This document shows, in pieces, positions 34,567 to 43,277 of a stretch of 51,110 nt of DNA. Below the pieces are notes generated by a model. The model was given only the letters and a program-made list of their open reading frames with translations, did no database searches and was not told the DNA's origin. A program made the translations under genes and the position numbers. Numbering within the stretch: position 1 is the stretch's first letter; the number at the start of each line of letters is the position of its first letter. Where the stretch lies: assembly GCA_007692455.1 (NCBI GenBank), contig RECC01000081.1, forward strand, positions 1 to 51,110. Direction: 5' to 3'. Source of the DNA: Alkalibacterium sp. (lineage in GTDB: Bacteria > Bacillota > Bacilli > Lactobacillales > Carnobacteriaceae_A).

Positions 34567-35592
34567 TTAGCCGAGTGTGCTGAGCTGTTCTTTAATTCGT
34601 GCTGTGGCTTTTTCTAATGAAGATTCATCAATGGTAGTGACGGCTTTGTCGGTCGTTGTAATGGAATTCGAATAGTGCGGATCATAGTAGTGAGTCAGAA
34701 GATTTCTAACTGCTTCCGGATAGTCTCTTTCCTCAAGAGCCTGAGCCGTGGCTTTTGAGACCGGCGTGTGAATACGGCGACTGATTCTTCCGAACGCTTC
34801 GATAAACTCCTCATGATGGTCATCCGGAGAATAGTCAGACAATATAATTCGGACTCGTTCTTCTATCGGCAGGTCCACAACTAGCTGAGGGCTTTCTTCT
34901 TTATGCTGAAAAATACGGTCAGGAATAATGACTTTTCCTATGCGGGCACTTTCTCCTTCAACAAGGATATAAGGAGACTGCTGATAACGCATCAGTTCCT
35001 CACCCAGAAGAAGATTGAACATGCGCTGATTACTCGGTTCCAGACCAATCTGTCCAAAAATAGACCCGCGGTGACGGGCCATACCTTCCAAGTCAATCAC
35101 AGGATAGCCTTCCGCTTTAAGCTGACGAAGAATGTGTGTTTTACCGTTTCCGGTATGCCCGTTCACTACGTAAAAAGGAGGCAGCGGGAGGACCTCCAGC
35201 TGCTCTTTCATCCAGTTCCGGTACGCTCTGATGCCGCCAGTCAGTCGGTTGACTTTGACATTCATCAAATCCGTCACTGTTGCGACTGTCCGGCTGCGCA
35301 TACCGCCACGCCAACAGAAGACAGTAATAGGAGCATTCAGCTCTTTAAACTGCTTGATGTATGAAGGCAGTTTTTTAGAGAAAATTTCCAGTCCAAGTTC
35401 TTTCGCCGCATCCTGGCCTTTTTGCTTATAGGTGGTGCCGACCTGAGCGCGTTCATCGTCAGTAAAGAGCGGAATATTAATGGCACCGGGAATCGTCGCT
35501 TCTTTGAACTCCTTTGGTGCGCGTACATCCACAACGACGTGGCCTGCTTCTTTCAGTTCAAACAAGTCAGCTGGTGAAATATCTTTAAACAT
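34567..35592 (-). CDS. mnmH: tRNA 2-selenouridine synthase
   Basis: 341 residues. The N-terminal rhodanese domain has VVVDVRAPKEF and active-site Cys93 in VFCWRGGMRSR; the C-terminal P-loop domain has GHTGNGKT (145-152). MnmH (SelU, YbbB) replaces sulfur at the wobble 2-thiouridine of tRNAs for Lys, Glu and Gln with selenium, by way of geranylation, using selenophosphate. It starts 7 bases after AAAGGA and follows selD by 66 bp, so supplier and user of selenophosphate are paired. Confidence 0.95.
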   Translation of the reverse strand: MFKDISPADLFELKEAGHVVVDVRAPKEFKEATIPGAINIPLFTDDERAQVGTTYKQKGQDAAKELGLEIFSKKLPSYIKQFKELNAPITVFCWRGGMRSRTVATVTDLMNVKVNRLTGGIRAYRNWMKEQLEVLPLPPFYVVNGHTGNGKTHILRQLKAEGYPVIDLEGMARHRGSIFGQIGLEPSNQRMFNLLLGEELMRYQQSPYILVEGESARIGKVIIPDRIFQHKEESPQLVVDLPIEERVRIILSDYSPDDHHEEFIEAFGRISRRIHTPVSKATAQALEERDYPEAVRNLLTHYYDPHYSNSITTTDKAVTTIDESSLEKATARIKEQLSTLG

Positions 35593-35658
35593 AGGTGTAT
35601 CCTTTCTTATTGTGAAGTAGACATTTTGAGTCGATTCAAAGCGACTTGTTCCGCTTTG

Positions 35659-36699
35659 TTATTTAACGTAAATGTGGCCGGCCTCACCGTCGGAAACGTC
35701 TCCGATGATGTGGGCATCGATGCCTTTAGCTTCAAGTGCTTCTATCATACGGTCAGCTTCTTCTTCGGGAACTGACATGAGCAGACCTCCGGAAGTTACT
35801 GCGTCAGCCAGAATAATCTGGTCGATATCATCGAGTCGGTCCGCAAAATGGACGACATCTTGAACATGCTTCAGGTTGTTTTTTGATCCGCCTGGCACGA
35901 CGCCTTCTTCAGCCAGTTCGCGGACGCGGGAAAGGACAGGCACATCGTCTCGGTAAATGGTCAGTGCCTGATGACTTTCGGCAGCCATTTCAGATAAGTG
36001 ACCAAGCAGTCCAAAGCCGGTCACATCTGTACAGGCATGGACCTCATAGTCGTTCATTACTTCAGCGGCTTCTTTGTTGAGGGTAGCCATGACGCGTGTC
36101 ACTCGTTCGATTTCCTTTTTGGATAACAGACCTCGCTTGAGTGCAGTTGTTGAGATGCCGACACCGATTGGTTTCGTCAAAATGAGTTTGTCACCCGGTT
36201 TCGCGCCCGCATTTGTACGGATACGGTCAGGGTGAATCGTGCCGGTGACGGAAAGGCCGAATTTAGGTTCCTGATCATCGATGGAGTGTCCGCCCACAAG
36301 ATTACAACCGGCTTCCTGAACTTTATCGCTGGCACCTTTGAGAATCTCTGTCAAAATGTCCTTATCAAGATTGAAAATCGGGAAGGCCACAATGTTCAGT
36401 GCCGTGATGGGAGTACCGCCCATTGCATAGACATCACTTAAAGCATTTGCCGCCGCGACTTGACCAAAGTCATAAGGGTCATCTACGATAGGTGTGAAAA
36501 AATCAAGCGTCTGAACAATTGCCAGGTCATCCGTCAGCTTGTAGACTCCTGCGTCATCTCCTGTGTCCAGTCCCACCAGAAGGTTCGGGTCTTTTTTTCT
36601 TTCAGGAAGGTTGTGCAGCACCTCGCGCAGATCGCTCGGTCCAATTTTGCAGCCGCAGCCGCCTTTAGTTGTCAAAGTGGTTAGTTTTACTTGAGTCAT
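35659..36699 (-). CDS. selD: Selenide, water dikinase (selenophosphate synthase)
   Basis: 346 residues. The N-terminal GGCGCKIGP gives catalytic Cys15 (Cys17 in E. coli) and Lys18; LDTGDDAGVYKL and the AIR-synthase-like domains follow (ALSDVYAMGGTPITALNI, LVGGHSIDDQEPKFGLSVTG, CTDVTGFGLLGHL). It makes selenophosphate from selenide and ATP. The active position is an ordinary Cys codon, not UGA. Only mnmH lies beside it; no selA, selB or selC is in the window, so the use seen here is tRNA selenation. The start follows GAAGG. Confidence 0.96.
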   Translation of the reverse strand: MTQVKLTTLTTKGGCGCKIGPSDLREVLHNLPERKKDPNLLVGLDTGDDAGVYKLTDDLAIVQTLDFFTPIVDDPYDFGQVAAANALSDVYAMGGTPITALNIVAFPIFNLDKDILTEILKGASDKVQEAGCNLVGGHSIDDQEPKFGLSVTGTIHPDRIRTNAGAKPGDKLILTKPIGVGISTTALKRGLLSKKEIERVTRVMATLNKEAAEVMNDYEVHACTDVTGFGLLGHLSEMAAESHQALTIYRDDVPVLSRVRELAEEGVVPGGSKNNLKHVQDVVHFADRLDDIDQIILADAVTSGGLLMSVPEEEADRMIEALEAKGIDAHIIGDVSDGEAGHIYVK

Positions 36700-36734
36700 T
36701 TAAATTTTGCCTTCTTTCATATGGGTTACTATCT

Positions 36735-36768
36735 CAGTATACAGTTTAACATTCTTAAACGTATACTG
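36735..36768. promoter_or_regulatory. Long inverted repeat upstream of selD
   Basis: CAGTATACAGTTTAA and TTAAACGTATACTG mirror each other, with one bulged base and a 5-nt centre. On the minus strand the TATACT nearest selD could be its -10, so a protein bound here would control selD-mnmH. A smaller palindrome, CAGATTAATCTG, lies at 36811-36822. Confidence 0.55.
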
Positions 36769-36887
36769 TTATCCTTGTACGAATTTATTTCCAAATTAAA
36801 AGTGTAAAATCAGATTAATCTGGGCTTTTTTCTCCCATGAAGCCTTATATTGAGTACTTTACTGACTTTGAGTATAAAAATCTAGAG

Positions 36888-37283
36888 AAAGTTGCGAGCA
36901 GAGTCCTAACTTCGGCATGCTCAAGAGGAAGACGCTTTTGAGTAATGCCAAGCTGGACTATCTTAGGTAAGCTCAGGCTATAGATTCAAGTGAGTAATGC
37001 TAAGTAGGACCACCTTAGGTAAACTCAGATGGAAGAATACATTGAGTGGTGCTAAGTCAGTAAAACTTCGGTTAAGTCAGTAGAAATTTCCAACGAGTAG
37101 TGCTAACTAAACACACCTTCGGCAAACTGAAAAGAAAAATACAAATGAGTATTCCAAAGGTGACCCTTCTTCGGCAAGCTCAGAAGAAAAGTCCAGGCGA
37201 GTAATGCCAAGGACCACCACCTTAGGTAAACTCAAATGATTACGCAGAGCGAGTGATGCTAAGGCCCTAAACTTAGTAAGTTT
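36888..37283. repeat. Tandem hairpin array, period 52 bp, seven clear units plus one degenerate
   Basis: Left arms of 13 bp (consensus GAGTAATGCYAAG) start at 36940, 36992, 37044, 37095, 37147, 37199 and 37251; spacings are 52, 52, 51, 52, 52, 52. Right arms (CTTAGGTAAACTC or CTTCGGCAAGCTC) start at 36910, 36962, 37014, 37066, 37117, 37169 and 37221, with a degenerate last one at 37272. GAGT pairs with RCTC and CTAAG with CTTAG around a symmetric internal loop (AATG opposite GTAA). Loops of 9 nt and spacers of 17 nt are not conserved. The period is not a multiple of three, so it is not coding. Confidence 0.88.
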
Positions 37284-37358
37284 GGATAGAAAAAAAGTCA
37301 GTCCAGCTGAATTAATTGATTCCATAGGTTAATCCGAGACTGAAGGAGCGTCATAAGA

Positions 37359-37388
37359 TATAATTAGCCTATAGAGAAAGCGCTTTTC
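37359..37388 (+). promoter_or_regulatory. -10 box and putative cre site before the GNAT operon
   Basis: TATAAT (37359-37364) is a perfect -10 with a weak -35. GAGAAAGCGCTTTTC (37374-37388) is a good catabolite-responsive element core (GAAAGCGCTTT) near the expected +1, a typical roadblock position for CcpA. Confidence 0.6.
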
Positions 37389-37448
37389 GTCATTTACCTA
37401 TTAAGTCACTTAAATGGATAAAAGAATCTGGAAAAGGGAGGTTAAGAA

Positions 37449-38066
37449 ATGGTTGAAATCGAATGCAATCCGATTAGAAAAGAGGAACTGGAAAAAGGAA
37501 TGGAGCTGCTTATGCACTCGTTTAAGGAAGAAGCCATTACCAGTCGGGCCTTTGACTTCACTAAAGAAAATACAGAACAGATATTGGTGAAGCTTTCAAT
37601 ATTAAAAGCAGAGGCCTACTTACAGAGTGGCAGTCCGATACTGGTTGCCAAGGTGAATGGAGAAATAGCCGGTATCGCGATTGTGAAGGAAAAGTCAACT
37701 TTAACGAAGAGGCAGATGCTGGATATTATCTGGCCGACCGGTATCCGAGCATTACCCCTTATCACAAAACTGAACTGGAGAAAGGCAGCCAAGCTTGGTC
37801 GTGCGATAAAGGAAGCGGAAAACATTCCCGAGCCTTTTATTACTTTGGAGGCTATTGCTGTTCACCCGGATTACCGTGGATTCGGTGTCGGAAAAGCGTT
37901 AATGAAAGAAGTGCAGGCGATAGCAGCAGAAGAAGGACAAACAATCTATTTATATACAGGGGACAAAAAGAACGAGGAAATATACAGACATTTGGGATAC
38001 GGTACGCTGGAACAACGGGCGGTAGAGGATATTGTCGTTTATCATATGATAAAAAAAGCAGTGTAA
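37449..38066 (+). CDS. GNAT family N-acetyltransferase
   Basis: 205 residues. The core is in the second half: ITLEAIAVHPDYRGFGVGKALMKEVQAIA (acetyl-CoA loop RGFGVGKA), then IYLYTGDKKNEEIYRHLGYGTLEQ. The first 120 residues are helical and longer than in minimal GNATs, like the family that acts on small amines or peptides. ATG 37449 follows GGGAGG. It is first in a run of four closely spaced genes and lies behind the 52-bp array and a possible cre site. Confidence 0.85.
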   Translation: MVEIECNPIRKEELEKGMELLMHSFKEEAITSRAFDFTKENTEQILVKLSILKAEAYLQSGSPILVAKVNGEIAGIAIVKEKSTLTKRQMLDIIWPTGIRALPLITKLNWRKAAKLGRAIKEAENIPEPFITLEAIAVHPDYRGFGVGKALMKEVQAIAAEEGQTIYLYTGDKKNEEIYRHLGYGTLEQRAVEDIVVYHMIKKAV

Positions 38067-38103
38067 GATCTTGTCAGAGGAAGAAAAGTAAAGGAGTGGT
38101 CAT

Positions 38104-38955
38104 ATGTCAAAAGCCGTTAAATTCTTGAGAGGAATCACTGTGTTTTTTTCTGGAGCAACAGTTGTAACTCTTGCAGGGGATCTTTTTTTCAGAAAACAGG
38201 TCAAAAAGGAAGTAGAAAGTCTGTTTGATGGTATTGAAGATAAGCACGCGAGAATATCCAGCGAGGAGCTGGAAGGTCTGCCCCCATGCGTTCAGAAATG
38301 GCTGACGTATTCTGAAATCATAGGAAAAGAGAAAATCACTAGTGTTCGCTCGAAACAGAAAGCGGAAATGAGACTGTCGAATGATAAGCCGTGGCTCCCG
38401 CTAGAAGCAGAACAGTATTTTACAACTGAAGAACCGGGATATATATGGAGGGCAAAAGTTAAAGCAGGACCCTTCATTCATATCGCAGGTAAAGACCGAT
38501 ATGTTAACGGAAAGGGGAGCATGCTCATCCAGGTGCAGTCAGCGTTTCCGGTTGCAGATTCAGAAGGGAAAGAGATTGATCAGGGTTCGCTAGTCAGGTA
38601 CCTTGCTGAAACAGTCTGGTTTCCTTCTGCAGTACTGAATGAGTATGTGGTGTGGAAAGAAATAGGTGACAATACAGCCCAGGCAACCATGACATACGGT
38701 GGGGTAGAAGCAACGGGTACATTTACCTTTAACGAAAAAGGTGAAGTTATCCAGTTTGAAGCAGAAAGATACGGTGAATTCGAAGGTGAATACAGTATGG
38801 AAATATGGTCGATTTCAATGGGGAACTACCAGTTTTTTGAAGGGATAAAGGTGCCGACTGAAGGACAGATAGCCTGGAAATTAAAAGAGGGAGATTATTT
38901 ATGGTACAAGTTTGTAGTCGATGATATTCAGTTCAATCGTCCTAAAGTGTATTAA
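38104..38955 (+). CDS. DUF6544/DUF6920-like protein of unknown function
   Basis: 283 residues. It has an N-terminal hydrophobic helix (about 9-27), probably a membrane anchor, then LEGLPPCVQKWLTYSEIIG, which opens the conserved part of this family. Later landmarks are LPLEAEQYFTTEEPGYIWRAKV, YLAETVWFPSAVL and a terminal WYKFVVDDIQFN. The rest is predicted beta-rich, lipocalin-like. ATG 38104 follows AAGGAG. It is 37 bp after the GNAT gene. Function unknown. Confidence 0.75.
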   Translation: MSKAVKFLRGITVFFSGATVVTLAGDLFFRKQVKKEVESLFDGIEDKHARISSEELEGLPPCVQKWLTYSEIIGKEKITSVRSKQKAEMRLSNDKPWLPLEAEQYFTTEEPGYIWRAKVKAGPFIHIAGKDRYVNGKGSMLIQVQSAFPVADSEGKEIDQGSLVRYLAETVWFPSAVLNEYVVWKEIGDNTAQATMTYGGVEATGTFTFNEKGEVIQFEAERYGEFEGEYSMEIWSISMGNYQFFEGIKVPTEGQIAWKLKEGDYLWYKFVVDDIQFNRPKVY

Positions 38956-39024
38956 CTGTTGAACAGTAGGTCTTTACAGTAAGTTTGAATCTGGAAAAGT
39001 AGACCTTTATAAGGAGGCAGTAAA

Positions 39025-40089
39025 ATGAGGGTACTGATTTACGGTGCAGGTCCGTTTGGGAGTCTGTTTGCGGAGCGTCTGAAAGAAGCCCATCACGACG
39101 TTACGCTTTTGGCAAGGGGTGATCGGTTAAGGCAGCTGAGAGAACACGGGGTGGTCATTAAAGACCATGAAACAGAAGAAATAACAGTCACTCGAGTACC
39201 GGTTGTCGAAACACTCGAGGAAGAGGATGAGTATGACCTGATTATTGTACCGATGCGGAAGAATCAGGCGCTGGAGATTCTACCTGTACTCAAGAAAAAT
39301 AAACATGTACCTACAGTATTATTTATGATGAATAACGCAGCAGGCTCCCAGGAACTAGTCAAAGCGCTTGGAAAAGACAGAGTCATGATTGGTTTTCCAC
39401 TTCCGGGAGGGAAGCGTGAAGGTCATATCATGAGGATGCTGCCTGTTAACGATAAAAATAAATGGACACTGCCAATTGGAGAAGTGAACGGAGAAAAATA
39501 CCCACGAACGCAAACCGTTGCGGCTGTCCTGGATTCAATGAGAGGCTATTCGGTGGATATCCGAAAAGATATGGATGACTGGCTAATTTGTCATGTGGCC
39601 ATTTTGATTGTGTCCTTTGTGCCGGCTGTTTATGCTACCGGTCAGGATTTAGAACGTTTTGCCCGAACCCGGGATGCGATTATACTGGCAATTCGCGGTC
39701 AAAAGGAAGCGTTCAAAGCACTGAGAAGTGCAGGTGTTAAAATGAGTCCAGCAGCAGTGGTCAGATTTCTTGATTGGACACCGGAACCGCTTATGATTCA
39801 ATTTTGGCGAAAAGCCCTCGAGATGGATGTGTATAAAGTAGCGGTAGCGCATCTGGATGAAGCTCAGGATGAAATGTACCATTTGTATAAGGAATTCAGA
39901 GAAACGATAAAGTCTTCCGATGTTCCTACGCCTAATTTAGATGAATTGGAGGCATACTTCGATTCCCAGACCCCACCTTTACCCGATGGGAGCAAAACTC
40001 TTTCACCAAACTGGACCGGAGTGAAGCGAGGACTCATTGGGGCTTCGGCAGCGGTGGCACTGGGACTATTGTTAAAGAGGAAAAAGTGA
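39025..40089 (+). CDS. Ketopantoate reductase (PanE/ApbA) family protein
   Basis: 354 residues. The dinucleotide-binding loop IYGAGPFGS (5-13) and LARGDRLRQLREHGVVI match the ApbA/PanE N-terminal domain, and a helical C-terminal domain follows. PanE makes pantoate for CoA, but this protein is longer (about 50 residues extra), ends in a hydrophobic ALGLLLKRKK tail and has a helical hydrophobic segment in the middle, so it may be a divergent family member rather than the vitamin enzyme. ATG 39025 follows AAGGAGGC. It is the third gene of the run. Confidence 0.8.
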   Translation: MRVLIYGAGPFGSLFAERLKEAHHDVTLLARGDRLRQLREHGVVIKDHETEEITVTRVPVVETLEEEDEYDLIIVPMRKNQALEILPVLKKNKHVPTVLFMMNNAAGSQELVKALGKDRVMIGFPLPGGKREGHIMRMLPVNDKNKWTLPIGEVNGEKYPRTQTVAAVLDSMRGYSVDIRKDMDDWLICHVAILIVSFVPAVYATGQDLERFARTRDAIILAIRGQKEAFKALRSAGVKMSPAAVVRFLDWTPEPLMIQFWRKALEMDVYKVAVAHLDEAQDEMYHLYKEFRETIKSSDVPTPNLDELEAYFDSQTPPLPDGSKTLSPNWTGVKRGLIGASAAVALGLLLKRKK

Positions 40090-40120
40090 ACGATGATCTC
40101 TATAAAGGAGAGTAAAGCGG

Positions 40121-40909
40121 ATGATATACACGCACAAGGGTCATTCTATTTATTATGAAGTGAAAGGGGAAGGCAATACGCCTACATTGTTGTTTCTCCA
40201 CGGTGTGACGATGAATCACAAAACCTTTGATTCCCAGGTGTCAGAATTAGAGAAGGTCTACAGAGTCATTCTTGTGGACCTGCCCAGTCACGGGCACTCG
40301 TCTTACCTGAGGAATCATCGAGACTATTCTAAAACGTGTGCACAGCTTGCAGCAGGTCTGTTAAATCATTTGAATATAGAGCAGGCTGTATTTGTCGGCC
40401 AGTCACTAGGCAGCTTGATTGTGTCTCATATTGCTTATCTTTATCCGGAAAAAGTCTTGGCCACGGTCCACATAGGCGGAGCCGGCTTGTATCCCAAAGC
40501 CAGCAGATTGTATAAAGTTATGCTTCCCTTTGTCAGTCCCCTTATTTTCGCGATTCCTAAAAGGAAACTGTTTCAAGTATTCGCGCGTCATAAGGCACTG
40601 ACTGAAGAAACCCGTTCATATATGGAGCAGGCATCTTCTGAAACTGGCAGACGTGTAATGATTGATGTGACGAAAAGCATGATCAGGGAGATGGCTGAAG
40701 GGCTCCCAACACCAGTCAAACAGCCATCGTTAATAGTGTATGGGGATCATGAAGCTGGATTCGTCAAGAGGATGAGCAGAAAAATGAACGAGACTCTACC
40801 GGACAGCAGACTGAGGGTCATCAGCCAGGCCCACCATATAGCTAACCAGGATAATCCAGAAGCGTTCAACCATGAACTTATAGAGTTTGTAGAAACATTG
40901 AAAGAGTAA
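40121..40909 (+). CDS. Alpha/beta hydrolase
   Basis: 262 residues. The oxyanion segment is LLFLHGVTMNHKTF, the nucleophile Ser95 sits in VGQSLGSLI, an Asp in IVYGDHEAGF and the catalytic His in ISQAHHIANQDNPEAFN. Typical of esterases or C-C hydrolases of unknown substrate. ATG 40121 follows AAAGGAGAG. It is last in the four-gene run; the 208-bp gap behind it shows only weak dyads and no strong terminator. Confidence 0.85.
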   Translation: MIYTHKGHSIYYEVKGEGNTPTLLFLHGVTMNHKTFDSQVSELEKVYRVILVDLPSHGHSSYLRNHRDYSKTCAQLAAGLLNHLNIEQAVFVGQSLGSLIVSHIAYLYPEKVLATVHIGGAGLYPKASRLYKVMLPFVSPLIFAIPKRKLFQVFARHKALTEETRSYMEQASSETGRRVMIDVTKSMIREMAEGLPTPVKQPSLIVYGDHEAGFVKRMSRKMNETLPDSRLRVISQAHHIANQDNPEAFNHELIEFVETLKE

Positions 40910-41117
40910 TAAAAGAGAAAATAGGTCATCAGTACTTTGGTGATTTGACTCCCCCAAAATCCACTTTTCCGTCTTTGTCTGATAGAACTTCAGGCATAGG
41001 CGGTTTTATTATATGATTTAATACAAAATATTTCCCCACTTGTATTCGATGTTTGTTAAACTGGTTAAGTAGTCATTAGTATTAAATCGAGATGCGTTTT
41101 ATGAAAGGAGTACCTTT

Positions 41118-42008
41118 ATGAAAAGTAATGACAGACTCTACAAAATAAGTCTAAGTGTTACAGGCATCCTAATAGCTGTCGGCTTTGCCTTCCTAACTCA
41201 CGTCAGGCTGGACAGTCCGGTTTTCCTGGAGCATTACATCGATATGAATGTAACGGGAGACAGTTGGCATTCCAACTTCAATATGCCGACCAGTTTACAA
41301 TACATAACCAATGCAGATGATGAGCGCGTGGTCATCTGGGTCGAATTTGCAGACTATCCCGGCCTTCAGCTTCAGGCTTCGGAAAATGCGTTTGACGTGT
41401 TCGCACGAACAGGTGTGGAGCAGTCTTTTGATGAACAGAGAGGAAGACACTTTGGCCAGTACAGTGTCAGAGAAGTCTATCTTGAAATCCGCGACTTACC
41501 GGATTTGGATGAAGGGGAGGAGTTGCATTTAACAGAAGCGACGGTGACCTTCAGTGACTCTAGTACTGAAACGGTTGATATAGGTGAACTGACTATAAGT
41601 ACAGAGGAAGCAACTGATTCTCCTCTTCAGTTTGTGTACAGCAGTTCAACAGGCAGCGGTCAAAATGAAGTCATATACAGTGCTGAAGAAAATCTCTCGC
41701 TCCTCGCTGTGGATAGTACAAATTTTGAGGCTTTCAGTGATGCCGTTCACATAGATATAAATGGAATGGACTATCAGGAGGATTCAGAACACAATATTCA
41801 GGCGGGAGAGCAGTTGAGTATAGTGACGAAGAGAGAATTCAGTGAAGGTGATTCCCAGTTCGCTTATTTCAGCATACTGCCTCAACTGACAGTAAGCACG
41901 GAAAATGGTGACGAACATACGGTGAGACTCGCACAAGCTATCGAGATGGAGCCTGACTACAGTTTCACGAATATATACAGATACTTGAGATCAAGGGAGG
42001 ACATGTAG
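41118..42008 (+). CDS. Membrane-anchored extracytoplasmic protein of unknown function
   Basis: 296 residues. One N-terminal helix (about 10-27) is followed by an acidic Ser/Thr-rich beta-type region without cysteines, so it is probably an anchored surface protein. It belongs to no family I recognise. ATG 41118 follows GAAAGGAG. The next gene starts directly after its stop codon, with the ribosome site inside this gene, so the two are translationally coupled and may work together. Confidence 0.7.
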   Translation: MKSNDRLYKISLSVTGILIAVGFAFLTHVRLDSPVFLEHYIDMNVTGDSWHSNFNMPTSLQYITNADDERVVIWVEFADYPGLQLQASENAFDVFARTGVEQSFDEQRGRHFGQYSVREVYLEIRDLPDLDEGEELHLTEATVTFSDSSTETVDIGELTISTEEATDSPLQFVYSSSTGSGQNEVIYSAEENLSLLAVDSTNFEAFSDAVHIDINGMDYQEDSEHNIQAGEQLSIVTKREFSEGDSQFAYFSILPQLTVSTENGDEHTVRLAQAIEMEPDYSFTNIYRYLRSREDM

Positions 42009-42578
42009 ATGACGCGAGGATTTAAAAAGCTGTTCTGGGGCTTTCTCATTGTCAATGTCAGTCTGACTGCAGGCCTTATACCGATACTTCCTTCCTTTGT
42101 GGGCTGGCTTATTGTGCTGGATGCCTTGGCAGACTTGGAGGAACAAATTCCAAGACAAAACTTGCAGTTTGTTGTCAGGAGTGTGATTGTTCTGCTTGTC
42201 TTCTCTTTCGGTGAACTTTTCCAATTATTTGGAAGAGACTGGACTTTAGTAAGCCATTTGTTTCAGTTTCTTTCCATCTTTGTACTATTGCTTGAACTGT
42301 CAGCCTTTCATAAACTCCTGGAAGCAGTTGCCCGACAGTACGACAGAATGAATAGAGGGGCTAAGAGAGACGAAATGGTCACGAAAGATAAATGGTATCT
42401 TTTACTAATGGGAACTTCCGCAGCTACTCTGACAGTTTCTATGACGTTTAATTACCTGCCTGTCTTTGTAATCGGTGTGGGTTTATCACTAGCTGCGAGA
42501 GTGTACCTGCTGACGATACTCTACGCTCTCAGCAAGGAAGATCTCGAGTTAAACCTAGCTGAAAGCGGAACTGTATAA
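42009..42578 (+). CDS. Small polytopic membrane protein of unknown function
   Basis: 189 residues with about five membrane helices, starting with GLIPILPSFVGWLIVLDALADLEEQI. No family is recognised. Its ATG abuts the TAG of the previous gene, and AGGGAGG lies in the last codons of that gene. Coupled expression with the anchored extracytoplasmic protein suggests a two-component membrane assembly, which is inference only. Confidence 0.7.
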   Translation: MTRGFKKLFWGFLIVNVSLTAGLIPILPSFVGWLIVLDALADLEEQIPRQNLQFVVRSVIVLLVFSFGELFQLFGRDWTLVSHLFQFLSIFVLLLELSAFHKLLEAVARQYDRMNRGAKRDEMVTKDKWYLLLMGTSAATLTVSMTFNYLPVFVIGVGLSLAARVYLLTILYALSKEDLELNLAESGTV

Positions 42579-42671
42579 AAGAAGGTTTTAATTTTTTAAC
42601 GGGCACATGTTTTACTTTCTACTTTCCGCTAATCCTTATATAATGGGGGATAGGAAAAAGGAGGAAATTAA

Positions 42672-43031
42672 ATGAGTAAATTACCAAAAGCTATTGGACC
42701 CTATAGTCCTTACCGCATTTCAGGGAATCAATTGTATACGTCTGGTCAATTGCCGGTTGATCCGGAAACCAACGAATTGGTTGAAGGATTTGAAGCACAG
42801 GCGAAACAGTCTTTCAGGAATATCCAGACCATCATGGAGATGGAAGGGAAGAGCTTGGCGGACGTCACGAAATTGACCGTGCTGGTATCGGACTTAGCCA
42901 ATTTCTCTACAGTCAATACAGTCATGGAAGAACTCTTTTCAGAACCGTATCCGGCACGTACCGCTTATCAGGTAGCGCGTTTGCCAAAAGATGCCCTGAT
43001 TGAAATTGAAGCGATAGCTGATCTAAACTAA
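42672..43031 (+). CDS. ridA: RidA family reactive-intermediate deaminase
   Basis: 119 residues. It begins LPKAIGPYSPYRISGNQLYTSGQLPVDPET and ends YPARTAYQVARLPKDALIEIEAIA, with the conserved active-site Arg (PARTA) and Glu (IEIEA). RidA hydrolyses reactive enamines and imines formed by PLP enzymes to ketoacids. It is a trimeric cytosolic enzyme. ATG 42672 follows AAAGGAGG. It stands alone, with a strong terminator. Confidence 0.93.
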   Translation: MSKLPKAIGPYSPYRISGNQLYTSGQLPVDPETNELVEGFEAQAKQSFRNIQTIMEMEGKSLADVTKLTVLVSDLANFSTVNTVMEELFSEPYPARTAYQVARLPKDALIEIEAIADLN

Positions 43032-43042
43032 ATAGTCAGTAT

Positions 43043-43075
43043 AAAGCAGTAGGATAGAGTCCTGCTGCTTTTTTT
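43043..43075 (+). terminator. Terminator of ridA
   Basis: AAAGCAGTAGGA and TCCTGCTGCTTT pair across TAGAG with a T tract. Confidence 0.9.
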
Positions 43076-43277
43076 AGATATAACTGACTGGTACATACAA
43101 AATTGTTCTTGAATAAACGTCTTTTCAGCTTACAAGCAGTACATATTACTGAGTACGATTACTATAGATGGTCTACTTTTCTAATAATGGTATAGTTAGG
43201 CACCGTTTTGTGGTAATATAAATATTAAATATTAGTTACAATTACATATTATTTATTACAGTTGGGGGAAAGTCGCT

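Noticed and set aside
35659-36699. A selenocysteine codon in selD
   Set aside because: The active-site position reads as an ordinary Cys codon and the frame contains no internal UGA.
36888-37283. A CRISPR array
   Set aside because: Period and spacers look CRISPR-like at first, but the repeats are diverged, the spacers are only 17 nt, the loops inside the repeat vary and no cas gene is near.
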